From Listeria monocytogenes (GTDB lineage Bacteria > Bacillota > Bacilli > Lactobacillales > Listeriaceae): DNA of 64,000 nucleotides. This document shows positions 9,221 to 15,758 of this stretch, one piece after another. Made by a program: the position numbers and the translations under genes. Within the stretch, counting starts at the first letter, position 1; each line of letters starts with the position of its first letter. The notes beneath the pieces were generated by a model. It saw nothing but the letters and a program-made list of their open reading frames with translations. It ran no database searches and was not told the origin of the DNA. The stretch is taken from the NCBI RefSeq assembly GCF_041765605.1, contig NZ_CP168900.1, positions 2,682,001 through 2,746,000 on the forward strand, in the 5' to 3' direction.

Positions 9221-9520
9221 CTAATCTACATCTTGCTTATGAAATAAATTATTATCCTTCAAGAACTGATGCAATGTAATTCCCACTCTATTTACTACAT
9301 CCTCGTCTTGCTCTTCAAAGCCCGATTCATAAAAGATTGCATGTACTATTTCATGAACCAATATTTGTTCTTTTCTTTCTTCGGATAATCCTTCTAAAAT
9401 TTCGATATGATTATCATAAAAGACACATACTCCCCAACTATCCGCGTCATTATCAACTAAAGTTTTTTCTTGAACATCGTAATTAACAGCGCCTATTTTA
9501 ACCTGTTTTGGAATCGCCAT
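9221..9520 (-). CDS. Small zinc metallopeptidase-like protein
   Basis: A 99-residue protein with the HEXXH motif HEIVHAIFYESG near residues 56-67, plus a downstream Glu-rich segment (FEEQDEDVVNRVG) that could supply the third ligand. Related small ImmA/IrrE-like proteins occur just before terS in several Firmicute phages; their target is unknown. A GGGGG ribosome site precedes the ATG at 9520. It is the first protein gene after the structured RNA segment and its terminator. Confidence 0.7.
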   Translation of the reverse strand: MAIPKQVKIGAVNYDVQEKTLVDNDADSWGVCVFYDNHIEILEGLSEERKEQILVHEIVHAIFYESGFEEQDEDVVNRVGITLHQFLKDNNLFHKQDVD

Positions 9521-9546
9521 AAGCTTCCCCCTTTATTTTTATGTAT

Positions 9547-9571
9547 CAAAAAAGCCCCGAATAATCGGAGC
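9547..9571 (-). terminator. Rho-independent terminator before the late genes
   Basis: On the minus strand GCTCCGA, loop TTAT, TCGGGGC (one T-G pair) is followed by TTTTTT. It lies downstream of the structured RNA and upstream of the late genes, so late transcription from the promoter near 10050 would have to read through it. Confidence 0.75.
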
Positions 9572-9787
9572 TATAACTATTATTTAATATCCGTAGTTAT
9601 GAAACCAGTAGACTTCTACGGTGACGAACGTCTTCGTCTTGTCTTTTGTTTCCTCATTTAATATGCTTAGTGCTTACCAATTTGGCTGAGGTATCTACAT
9701 ACTGCGTACAGCATGAGACTGGCTATTAAAAGCCTTCCTGTCAGAACTTATCTGCTATTAAATAGAGAGAAGGCATTGTCGTTTAAA

Positions 9788-9919
9788 TATACTCGGCAAG
9801 GATTTGCACCTTGCATGAACTAATTAATTTGTTTTACAGGAGTTTTAAGCTAAGACATACGTTTCTTAGCCACACTAGTTCTATCCTGTGCTTCGTCTAC
9901 CTATTCCGTCACGAGTATA
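9788..9919 (-). ncRNA. tRNA-like element lacking a normal anticodon arm
   Basis: Minus-strand TATACTCG (9919-9912) pairs with CGAGTATA (9795-9788) as an acceptor-like stem. It is followed by TG and a D-arm-like GACGGAATAGGTAGACG (9910-9894), close to the leucine-type D arm. A T-arm-like hairpin GCAAGG-TGCAAAT-CCTTGC (9814-9796) keeps G53, C56, A58 and C61-like bases. In place of an anticodon loop, ACAGGA/TCCTGT (9889-9884 with 9841-9836) encloses 42 bases with a 7-bp hairpin. The T stem is 6 bp, no CCA is encoded, and no anticodon is recognisable. It is either a decayed tRNA or a structural mimic. Confidence 0.45.
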
Positions 9920-9977
9920 AACTGTTAACGTACAGCATAACGCCACAAGCGTGTTTTACATCCAGTATGGATAGGAT

Positions 9978-10039
9978 GTGAGAAGTAAAGTGCAGACTCA
10001 ACATAAAATTTTATTTTTGTAATCATCTTTACTTCTCAC
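9978..10039. repeat. 13-bp perfect inverted repeat
   Basis: GTGAGAAGTAAAG at 9978-9990 is the exact reverse complement of CTTTACTTCTCAC at 10027-10039, with 36 bases between. It lies at the predicted 5' end of the structured transcript and would form its first helix, or it could be an operator of the late promoter. Confidence 0.8.
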
Positions 10040-10040
10040 T

Positions 10041-10090
10041 AATATCATATTATCACCTTTTTTTGCTCAAAAAGTGCCAGAAAAGTGCCA
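10041..10090 (-). promoter_or_regulatory. Putative phage late promoter with two activator repeats
   Basis: On the minus strand TTGAGC (10070-10065) and GATATT (10046-10041) are 18 bases apart. Directly upstream are two copies of TGGCACTTTT at 10090-10081 and 10079-10070, offset by 11 bp (one helical turn), the layout of an activator site. The ArpU-type regulator gene ends immediately upstream, so it is the natural candidate to bind here. Inferred. Confidence 0.45.
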
Positions 10091-10093
10091 TTT

Positions 10094-10528
10094 TCAATTT
10101 AGCACTTCAATCCCAAGTGTTGTTGCTAATTCAATAACAGCCTTCCGTTTCTCTCTTTTGTATTGCCTTTCTTCGTAAGGAATATCAAGCATAATAGTTA
10201 TATCTTGTAAGTTATGAATGAACTTCTCAAAGAGTATCTTTCTATGAATGTGCTCAAGTTGATTCAAAATAGCATCGTATTTTTTAACCGCTTCTTGTGC
10301 CGCATGAACGTTATCGACATTATGAATTGCAGCATCTTCTACTTTTGAATGAAATTCATTACTGAAATTCGGTGGCGTTAATTTGTATGTTGTCGTCATT
10401 GTTGGCAATTTACGACTTCCTGCCATCACTCGCAGCATTAAATAGTCTTTAAAGAACTTTCTTACTGCTCTGACTGTCTGAATGTAGTTAATATCTTCAA
10501 CTTGTGGTAGATTGAATAGTTGTCCCAT
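10094..10528 (-). CDS. ArpU-family late transcription regulator
   Basis: A 144-residue protein (MGQLFNLPQVEDINYIQTVR). The C-terminal part holds a sigma-like helix-turn-helix pattern (HNLQDITIMLDIPYEERQYK, then REKRKAVIELA), as in the ArpU/RinA group that switches on late genes in phages of Firmicutes. It is the last early gene before the late segment, and the repeats of the putative late promoter begin at its 3' end. The family call rests on pattern and position. Confidence 0.75.
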   Translation of the reverse strand: MGQLFNLPQVEDINYIQTVRAVRKFFKDYLMLRVMAGSRKLPTMTTTYKLTPPNFSNEFHSKVEDAAIHNVDNVHAAQEAVKKYDAILNQLEHIHRKILFEKFIHNLQDITIMLDIPYEERQYKREKRKAVIELATTLGIEVLN

Positions 10529-10546
10529 AAAGTCGCCCCCATCACT

Positions 10547-10711
10547 TTATAAATTTTCGATAAACTCCCTTATTTTCTCAACCTTTTCAGCTGTATCAAT
10601 AAAAGATTCTTCACTAATTGCTTCTAATTCAATATTATAATTAGCGATTTCTATGTCCTCTCCGTGACAAATTGTTTCTCTGGTAAATACATTTAACTTT
10701 TCAATTTGCAT
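10547..10711 (-). CDS. Small acidic phage protein, unknown
   Basis: A 54-residue protein. The ATG at 10711 (MQIEKLNVFTRETICHGEDI) is preceded by AGGAGG with a 6-base spacer; an ATG 6 bases earlier overlaps that site and is less likely. It has a high Glu/Asp content and no recognisable domain. It lies between the membrane peptide gene and the late regulator. Confidence 0.6.
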   Translation of the reverse strand: MQIEKLNVFTRETICHGEDIEIANYNIELEAISEESFIDTAEKVEKIREFIENL

Positions 10712-10721
10712 TTTCATCCTC

Positions 10722-10847
10722 CTAAAACATATTACTCCAAGCCCAAAATATCCCTTTAACTGCTAATCCTAGTACAAAAATCAGTACTAGAACCCATAAG
10801 GCGTAAATAGTGAAAGCTCCTATAAATTTCGCTACTTTATCAATCAT
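10722..10847 (-). CDS. Small membrane protein, 41 residues
   Basis: Starts MIDKVAKFIGAF at 10847 with AAGGAG upstream and overlaps the end of the preceding gene by 8 bases. Residues 10-36 form one hydrophobic helix (TIYALWVLVLIFVLGLAV). Role unknown; small membrane proteins of this kind are frequent in phage early regions. Confidence 0.6.
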   Translation of the reverse strand: MIDKVAKFIGAFTIYALWVLVLIFVLGLAVKGIFWAWSNMF

Positions 10848-11223
10848 TCCATATCTCCTTATTTTTTTGATATTCGTTCATGTCAAAAATCTGATAGTAT
10901 TCTTTTTTGTTTCTTTGTGTGTAATTGAAAACTACAGCCTTCGACACTTTGAAATGCTCTGCGATTGCGTAACACGTTAGTCCTGCATTACGTAAATCAG
11001 CGAATTCACGAATTGTAATTTCCGGCCGTTTTTTCTTTTTCACGATTCGATCGAACGTTTTGGTCCAGTAAGTTTTTTGCTTTTCTATTGTATTCTCGTT
11101 CATTAGTTGATTGAGTTCTTTTTGCAACTTTAGTAATTCGTCAAGCTCTACATCGTTATTTGCTATATAACTAATTATCTCCCGCTGCCTCGCTTTACTC
11201 TTCGTTATCTCCATTACCGCCAT
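10840..11223 (-). CDS. Helix-turn-helix phage protein, unknown role
   Basis: A 127-residue basic protein. The C-terminal half contains a resolvase-like helix-turn-helix (FADLRNAGLTCYAIAEHFKV, then SKAVVFNYTQ), so DNA binding is likely. The N-terminal half is a helical, Lys/Glu-rich segment. GGAGG lies 8 bases before the ATG at 11223. It is close to the late regulator gene but belongs to a family I do not recognise. Confidence 0.65.
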   Translation of the reverse strand: MAVMEITKSKARQREIISYIANNDVELDELLKLQKELNQLMNENTIEKQKTYWTKTFDRIVKKKKRPEITIREFADLRNAGLTCYAIAEHFKVSKAVVFNYTQRNKKEYYQIFDMNEYQKNKEIWND

Positions 11224-11226
11224 TTG

Positions 11227-11694
11227 TCACACCTCCACGAAATTTCGCCCTTTCAGCTTCAAACACTTAATTGATTGCATATAACGCAGTTCGAAAAGTT
11301 TTTGTTTGATTCGAAACTCTTTTGTTAACATGCCTTTTATGTCGATTAATTCCTCATGTCCATCACTGTAACGAACGAGAAAATCAGCTTTATATTTAAT
11401 CGCTCGATACAGTTTCCCATTTTTCCGAAAGCTTTCTTGTAGCACAAATTCTGGCTGTAAATCGAAACTCACTACTTCACCAGTCATTTTTAATAGTTTC
11501 AATTGCTGATAATATGCTGCTTCCGCTTTGCTATCGAACTTTATATTGTCAATAACAACTTTCTTCGCATTATATTTACTTCGCGTACTCGTTCGCCTCG
11601 TTAATGACGAACGCCGTATATTTCGCCTCAATCTCTTCGTCCCCCATACTTTCGATTTCGCTAATTTGGTAGTTTGTGACTTCTGCAATCGCAT
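11227..11694 (-). CDS. DUF1064-like nuclease-fold protein
   Basis: The recognisable domain begins at SKYNAKKVVIDNIKFDSKAE and continues through EAAYYQQLKLL, FDLQPEFVLQESF, YKADFLVRYSDGHEELIDIK. That is the layout of DUF1064 proteins, thought to be phage endonucleases of the PD-(D/E)XK type: YKADF and ELIDIKG would supply the acidic and Lys residues. The ORF is open to an ATG at 11694, but its first 40 codons overlap another gene and read as an unlikely Arg-rich sequence. The real start is not clear, because no ATG, GTG or TTG lies just before the domain; a TTG near 11634 is possible. Confidence 0.7.
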   Translation of the reverse strand: MRLQKSQTTKLAKSKVWGTKRLRRNIRRSSLTRRTSTRSKYNAKKVVIDNIKFDSKAEAAYYQQLKLLKMTGEVVSFDLQPEFVLQESFRKNGKLYRAIKYKADFLVRYSDGHEELIDIKGMLTKEFRIKQKLFELRYMQSIKCLKLKGRNFVEV

Positions 11695-11758
11695 TAGCCA
11701 TTTGTCTGATGCTCATTGATCTATTTCTCAACTTTTTTATTGCTGTTTCTGCTGTCAT
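11576..11758 (-). CDS. Small phage protein, 60 residues, unknown
   Basis: MTAETAIKKLRNRSMSIRQM begins a helical, charged protein that ends NEANEYAK. It overlaps the 5' part of the DUF1064-like gene in a different frame; its stop at 11576 lies where the DUF1064 domain begins, suggesting translational coupling by termination-reinitiation. Only a weak GGGTGA site precedes the ATG. Confidence 0.55.
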   Translation of the reverse strand: MTAETAIKKLRNRSMSIRQMANAIAEVTNYQISEIESMGDEEIEAKYTAFVINEANEYAK

Positions 11759-11775
11759 TTTTATTCACCCTTTTA

Positions 11776-12318
11776 TTAATTTTTAGAAATCCTTTCGAAT
11801 AGTTCAAAATTGCCAATAACGGTGCTTCCTTCTTTGAGCTTTTGTGATATATAACCGTGGCTTTTCCCTAAAAAGCGACTAGCTTCTGTTTTGCTCCGGA
11901 AATATTTAGTTTCTTTAGTTTTAGAATTAACCAAGACTATGGCTTGTGCGTTTTCATTTAAACGATTGTCGAATGCGTGTAATAAATTTTCTCTATAATT
12001 ACACCATTCTAGGTTATTAACGTTATTATTACTTGGGTTACAATCTTTATGGTTAATTAAGGTTTTATTTGGTATTTGCGGAATAAACGTTAATGCAATA
12101 ATCCTATGAACTAAATAATCCTTACTATTTCCATTCTTCCATAGAGAAACGCGTTTATATCCACCTTTATCTTGCTTCTGTTTTAAAATTCTTTGCTTCC
12201 ATCTGCGCTTTCCGTGTTTACTTGAAAATGTAGTTTTTTCTTCATGCGTTCTTATATTACCTTCGTTACTAGCTTGATAGATTAATTCATATCCTGGTAC
12301 ATCCTTCCAAATTTCCAT
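11776..12318 (-). CDS. Free-standing HNH homing endonuclease
   Basis: A 180-residue protein with three parts: NUMOD4 (residues 1-25, EIWKDVPGYELIYQASNEGN), HNH nuclease (about 70-115, with VHRIIALTF, LINHKDCNPSNNNVNNLEW), and a C-terminal NUMOD1-like DNA-binding segment (SKTEASRFLGKSHGYISQKL). Such genes spread between phages by cutting alleles that lack them. It is inserted between the ssb gene and small genes in the same direction, without an intron boundary that I can see. Confidence 0.9.
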   Translation of the reverse strand: MEIWKDVPGYELIYQASNEGNIRTHEEKTTFSSKHGKRRWKQRILKQKQDKGGYKRVSLWKNGNSKDYLVHRIIALTFIPQIPNKTLINHKDCNPSNNNVNNLEWCNYRENLLHAFDNRLNENAQAIVLVNSKTKETKYFRSKTEASRFLGKSHGYISQKLKEGSTVIGNFELFERISKN

Positions 12319-12333
12319 TTTGTTTTCACTCCT

Positions 12334-12813
12334 TTAGAAAGGTAAATCATCCGGATTAATATCAATCGGCTTACCTTCGTTTGCAAATGAATCGCTCTTC
12401 TGGCTCGTATCCGCTCGATATGAGCTTGTTTGATTGTTGTTTGAATAATTAGCTTGATTTTGGTAATTATTCGATGTATCGCCCTCTGCGTGGTTTCTAG
12501 GCTCTAAGAATTGAACTGACTCAGCAACTACTTCTGTAACGAAAACTCGTTTACCGTCGCTATCCTCGTAATTACGGGTTTGAATTCGTCCATCAACGCC
12601 CGCCATGCTTCCTTTCTTCAAGAAATTAGCAACGTTTTCTGCTGGTTTACGCCAAACAACACAATTAATGAAATCTGCTTCTTGTTCTCCTTGTGCATTT
12701 TTAAATGGGCGATTTACTGCTAGCGTAAAAGTCGCAACAGCTACGCCTGCTGGTGTGTATCTTAAATCCGGGTCTTTCGTTAGTCGTCCTACAAGTACTA
12801 CACGATTCATCAT
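12334..12813 (-). CDS. ssb: Single-stranded DNA-binding protein
   Basis: 159 residues. The OB fold occupies residues 1-105 ([41 protein letters not shown]). A Gln/Asn-rich linker follows, and the conserved acidic tail DINPDDLPF recruits replication and repair proteins. This is the usual bacterial SSB layout. The ATG lies in an ATGATG overlapping the upstream stop. It works with RecT and the replication protein encoded upstream. Confidence 0.95.
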   Translation of the reverse strand: MMNRVVLVGRLTKDPDLRYTPAGVAVATFTLAVNRPFKNAQGEQEADFINCVVWRKPAENVANFLKKGSMAGVDGRIQTRNYEDSDGKRVFVTEVVAESVQFLEPRNHAEGDTSNNYQNQANYSNNNQTSSYRADTSQKSDSFANEGKPIDINPDDLPF

Positions 12814-13211
12814 TTACCTTCCCCCTCAAAATCTTTAATTTCCGGTCGTTCTCCGTGAGTTTCAACCATATATTTTTTTGTTTTTTCAACTTCTTTTCTA
12901 AATTTGTCTAATCCATTTGCTTCGATTTTTTTCTGGATTAAAGGAATCACTTTATATTTATAAAATTCAATTGCTGTATTGCGAGTGCTTACATCTAGGA
13001 AATCTATGAGATCGATTGGATAATTTAACAATGAAGCTCCACTAGATATTTCATTAACGTGCAAGAATACTTGGGTTAATGCCCTTTCCGGATAAATTGC
13101 AAAGTCTATTCCGTCAATCGTCACTTGTGTTCCCGTTTTCGCAACCCATCCACTTTTCGTTGCAATCTGGAACACTTTATCTATTTCAGATATTTTTATT
13201 GTATTAGTCAT
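12810..13211 (-). CDS. Phage protein of unknown function, 133 residues
   Basis: A soluble protein ([20 protein letters not shown]) with a beta-rich first half ([20 protein letters not shown]) and a helical, charged C-terminus. It overlaps ssb by the ATGA junction, which points to joint expression and possibly a role in DNA metabolism. I do not recognise the family. Confidence 0.65.
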   Translation of the reverse strand: MTNTIKISEIDKVFQIATKSGWVAKTGTQVTIDGIDFAIYPERALTQVFLHVNEISSGASLLNYPIDLIDFLDVSTRNTAIEFYKYKVIPLIQKKIEANGLDKFRKEVEKTKKYMVETHGERPEIKDFEGEGK

Positions 13212-13222
13212 TTGATTACCTC

Positions 13223-13450
13223 CTATACAATCCCTAAGACGACAAATCCGTCTTTTTGCTCATAATCTGTCATGTAAACTACTTCAACAGCGATCTGAAA
13301 GCCTGAAAATTCATTGTTCCATTCGCGTAAAATCAAAATATCTCCTACTTGGAAGTCACGGTCATTCTTTCTAATTTCGAAGGTTTTACGCCCTTCCGTC
13401 ACAGCTGCAAAAAAATCGGGTGTTATTTTTAATTCGTGTGTTTTAGTCAT
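13223..13450 (-). CDS. DUF3850 / ASCH-like domain protein
   Basis: About 75 residues from the ATG at 13450 ([20 protein letters not shown]), which overlaps the stop of the preceding gene; the ORF is open to 13489 but the coupled start fits the domain better. The pattern [20 protein letters not shown] and [16 protein letters not shown] is that of PUA-like ASCH/DUF3850 domains, which are expected to bind RNA or modified nucleotides. The exact role is unknown. Confidence 0.7.
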   Translation of the reverse strand: MTKTHELKITPDFFAAVTEGRKTFEIRKNDRDFQVGDILILREWNNEFSGFQIAVEVVYMTDYEQKDGFVVLGIV

Positions 13451-13643
13451 TCTTCCAATCAACTCCTTTACATTTCGGACAATCCACATATTTTGCTCTT
13501 GTTAAATCACTTGCATTGTATCGAGCGTAAGCGACAAGTACTTTTATAGTTCCAGTTCCTCCGCACATATCGCAAGGTAGTAGTTTTGGCATTTCAATCG
13601 CTGGGTCGATTTTAAATAAATCACTGAAATTAGTATCGGTCAT
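13443..13643 (-). CDS. Small zinc-finger-like phage protein
   Basis: About 66 residues starting [14 protein letters not shown] at 13643, overlapping the previous stop as ATGA. Two Cys pairs, [10 protein letters not shown] and CPKCKG, resemble half of a DnaJ-type zinc finger and should bind one zinc ion. The ORF extends to 13682 but the coupled start is preferred. Role unknown. Confidence 0.6.
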   Translation of the reverse strand: MTDTNFSDLFKIDPAIEMPKLLPCDMCGGTGTIKVLVAYARYNASDLTRAKYVDCPKCKGVDWKND

Positions 13644-13840
13644 TTTCCAGCCATCCAATCGCCTCCACCAATGTTGTACCATGTTTTACACGCTGTACAT
13701 TGGACATATACCGGACGATTAATTTTTATACTTTCAAAAATAGCTATTGCATTAGAAGTTGTATTCATCCAACCACATTCCGGGCAGCTTGAACGTGCTT
13801 CGTCAGGTTCTCTGGAAAAATAAAATCCGACTTTTTTCAT
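13640..13840 (-). CDS. Small zinc-ribbon phage protein
   Basis: 66 residues (MKKVGFYFSREPDEARSSCP). CPECGW and CTACKTW form a zinc-ribbon knuckle pair about 32 residues apart, as in the Lar-like restriction-alleviation family, although I cannot confirm that link. It is coupled to the next zinc-finger gene by an ATGA overlap. Confidence 0.65.
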   Translation of the reverse strand: MKKVGFYFSREPDEARSSCPECGWMNTTSNAIAIFESIKINRPVYVQCTACKTWYNIGGGDWMAGK

Positions 13841-13861
13841 TCTTCTTTTCAGCTCCTCTCT

Positions 13862-14245
13862 TTAGTTGTTGTATTTGCCATTAAAAGCTGTGTAACTGTT
13901 TAACAATTCGTCAGCTTCTTTGTATAGTTTCTTACTGTAGTCAGAACGATTTTCGTTTAATTCGGTCACAGTGAAGCAAAGACCTGTTTTAATAAAATCC
14001 CCCGGTTTTACAGTCCTAAATAAACGTCCTCCGCTTGAGCATAGCAGAACTACTTCTTGACTCGTGTCGTAAATCTGCACAACCACGCCATAGACTGTGA
14101 TTATGCCTCCCTTTTCTTTTATCTCATCTCCGATTCGCAAATCCCTCAAGGCTCTTTTGTTTTTATACCTATCAAAAATAAAGATTAAGATTAAAGTAAA
14201 GATACTTGCTACAGCTAATATCCCTATAGATGCTAAAATACTCAT
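13862..14245 (-). CDS. Membrane-anchored phage protein, unknown
   Basis: 127 residues with one N-terminal transmembrane helix (ILASIGILAVASIFTLILIF) followed by a Lys/Arg-rich stop-transfer segment. A small beta domain follows (RIGDEIKEKGGIITVYGVVV), loosely like the YajC-type fold. The C-terminus is charged and helical. It overlaps the upstream gene by 4 bases. No function assigned. Confidence 0.6.
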   Translation of the reverse strand: MSILASIGILAVASIFTLILIFIFDRYKNKRALRDLRIGDEIKEKGGIITVYGVVVQIYDTSQEVVLLCSSGGRLFRTVKPGDFIKTGLCFTVTELNENRSDYSKKLYKEADELLNSYTAFNGKYNN

Positions 14246-14703
14246 TCCGCCACCTCTTCGAAACTTCTAATATCAATTTCTTCCACCATTTCAATCTTAA
14301 AACATGATGGTAAATAATCTCGTTGTTTAGCCCATTCATATATCAAATCTGATAATTGTTCTTTATGTTCTTGAGTTACGTCATTCAAATATTCCTCCCC
14401 GCACTCCCCAACTTCGTCATAAACGCATTGAGCTATATTTTCAAGCAAAGTATCTACTTCGGTAGGAAATTCGACTTCTTCTATTTGACCAACGAAAAAT
14501 GTATAAATGTTTTCATGTTCACATGGATATAGGTTTAATCCATCGGATAAATCATAATCTCTGCGTTGTTTATTATCTAAACTATTGTATTCAGTTAACA
14601 ACTCAATTCCATAAAATATGGCTTCTTCATTTGTATCAAAATATTCGCAAGCTTCCCATCTGTCGCCGTCTGTGCCATTTAACATCCATTGTCCGTGTTT
14701 CAT
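14242..14703 (-). CDS. Phage protein of unknown function, 153 residues
   Basis: An acidic soluble protein (MKHGQWMLNGTDGDRWEACE). Regions EEAIFYGIELLTEYNSLDNK and ENIAQCVYDEVGECGEEYL are helical. The pattern of a short aromatic start followed by an acidic helical body is common in phage early genes, but I cannot name a family. The ATG overlaps the stop of the small gene before it (ATGA). Confidence 0.6.
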   Translation of the reverse strand: MKHGQWMLNGTDGDRWEACEYFDTNEEAIFYGIELLTEYNSLDNKQRRDYDLSDGLNLYPCEHENIYTFFVGQIEEVEFPTEVDTLLENIAQCVYDEVGECGEEYLNDVTQEHKEQLSDLIYEWAKQRDYLPSCFKIEMVEEIDIRSFEEVAE

Positions 14704-14873
14704 TCCGTTCCCTCCAATAAATCCGGATTTACTTCCAAAATAGTGGATTCGTGCACAGGCGGATACATCAAGTCTCCGTCAACAATCAAATCGTATTTAG
14801 CTTCTCCACACTCGCACGTACCGCAAAATATGATATATCTTGTGTGCTTCTCTAATGCTTCTCTTAACGTCAT
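14700..14873 (-). CDS. Small phage protein, 57 residues
   Basis: MTLREALEKHTRYIIFCGTC begins at 14873 with GGAGG nine bases upstream. CGTCECG gives three closely spaced Cys, a possible metal or redox site. The last codons (NPDLLEGTE) contain the ribosome site of the next gene, and the stop overlaps its ATG. Confidence 0.6.
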   Translation of the reverse strand: MTLREALEKHTRYIIFCGTCECGEAKYDLIVDGDLMYPPVHESTILEVNPDLLEGTE

Positions 14874-15263
14874 TTACTGTTCCTCCAATAATTCCGGATT
14901 TTCTTCCACATTTCCAACAACTTCAATATTGCTAACTTCGTTCAACTGATATAGTCGTTGATTCTTGCGATCATTCACTGCCCACATATATTCGATGAAC
15001 TCAATAAGACCAGTAATTTTTTTGTCGAAAAACTGACAAGTTGCAATGTCCTTTTCAAATATTTTATTGTTGTGAATGTCTTGCCTTTCTGTATATTGCA
15101 TCAGTACGGCATCATCAAAGCTGTACCAGTCGACGCACAGCGTACATTTCGCATTACCACAACCGCTCACACCTACAGCTTCTGTTTCGTTAAAGCACAA
15201 ATCAGTGACTGGAAGCATTTTCTTAGTTTCTTTTACAAACGCTCTATATTCAATGTCTCTCAT
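14874..15263 (-). CDS. YopX-family phage protein
   Basis: 129 residues. The opening MRDIEYRAFVKETKKMLPVT and the middle LMQYTERQDIHNNKIFEKDI, then AVNDRKNQRLYQLNE, are the hallmark pattern of YopX proteins, widespread in phages of Firmicutes. No biochemical role is established for the family. The C-terminal codons carry the ribosome site of the next gene. Confidence 0.8.
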   Translation of the reverse strand: MRDIEYRAFVKETKKMLPVTDLCFNETEAVGVSGCGNAKCTLCVDWYSFDDAVLMQYTERQDIHNNKIFEKDIATCQFFDKKITGLIEFIEYMWAVNDRKNQRLYQLNEVSNIEVVGNVEENPELLEEQ

Positions 15264-15279
15264 TATTCGCCCTCCAATC

Positions 15280-15573
15280 TCAAATTAAATCAGCATCAAT
15301 TAGTAAAATCGTTTCATTGGAAGTTTCATAAAACCCTTGTTTTATTTCTTCCTCTGTTTCATATTCTTGCAAGGATGACATGAAGAGTTTCAGCGCTTTT
15401 TGCTCTGTTAATTCTGTAGTGATGAATTTTGTCATCAGTCCTGATATTGCAAATTCTTCTTCGCGAGCAGCAACATCACGTTTATAGATAAAATCAGCTT
15501 GTTTTTTGCTTTCTGCTTTAATTAGCGCATAATATTCGTTTTCTTCTCGTGTGTATTCGAAGTATTTGCTCAT
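15280..15573 (-). CDS. Phage protein of unknown function, 97 residues
   Basis: A helical, acidic protein (MSKYFEYTREENEYYALIKA, KALKLFMSSLQEYETEEEIK). No Cys, signal or membrane helix. The ATG overlaps the stop of the preceding gene, so it is part of the same translational chain. I do not recognise a family. Confidence 0.6.
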   Translation of the reverse strand: MSKYFEYTREENEYYALIKAESKKQADFIYKRDVAAREEEFAISGLMTKFITTELTEQKALKLFMSSLQEYETEEEIKQGFYETSNETILLIDADLI

Positions 15574-15758
15574 GCTTCAGCCTCCACTTCTACTAAACTG
15601 ATTTCTACTATTTCGTCAGAACCATTTAAAGCACAGTTATTTTCTGCTGTTTCTCGGTTTACAAATAAGCAATCTTTAGACAGATTAGCATCATACCAAC
15701 TGTGTGGAAAATGTTTGTACAAGCCATCTTGCTTGATTGCATACAAGTTTTTACTCAT
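15570..15758 (-). CDS. Small phage protein, 62 residues
   Basis: Starts at the ATG at 15758 (MSKNLYAIKQDGLYKHFPHS), inside the last codons of the upstream gene and preceded by GGAGG-rich sequence. The ORF is open to 15842, but the longer form reads as out-of-frame sequence of the neighbour. Short beta strands and an acidic C-terminus; unknown role. Confidence 0.6.
   Translation of the reverse strand: MSKNLYAIKQDGLYKHFPHSWYDANLSKDCLFVNRETAENNCALNGSDEIVEISLVEVEAEA

Larger units (their letters stand above)
9547..10038 (-). ncRNA. Putative large structured RNA, hairpin-rich, with tRNA-like core
   Basis: No convincing protein is encoded in 9521-10093. Read on the minus strand, the segment begins at a promoter-like site near 10041-10070 and ends at a terminator at 9547-9571, about 490 bases. 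It is full of helices: 13-bp inverted repeat (9978-9990 with 10027-10039), 7-bp hairpin (9849-9870), a T-arm-like hairpin (9796-9814), GCCTTC/GAAGGC closing helix (9731-9775), a CAT-bulge-CTG hairpin (9698-9715), and a 6-bp GACGAA/TTCGTC hairpin (9623-9638). Large ornate phage RNAs of the GOLLD and ROOL classes are of similar size and sometimes carry tRNA-like parts. Whether this belongs to one of them is unknown. It could instead be an antitermination leader. Confidence 0.5.

Noticed and set aside
9661-9720. Second tRNA-like element suggested by a D-arm-like GCCAAATTGGTAAGCA on the minus strand
   Set aside because: No matching acceptor or T arm could be found at the right distances.
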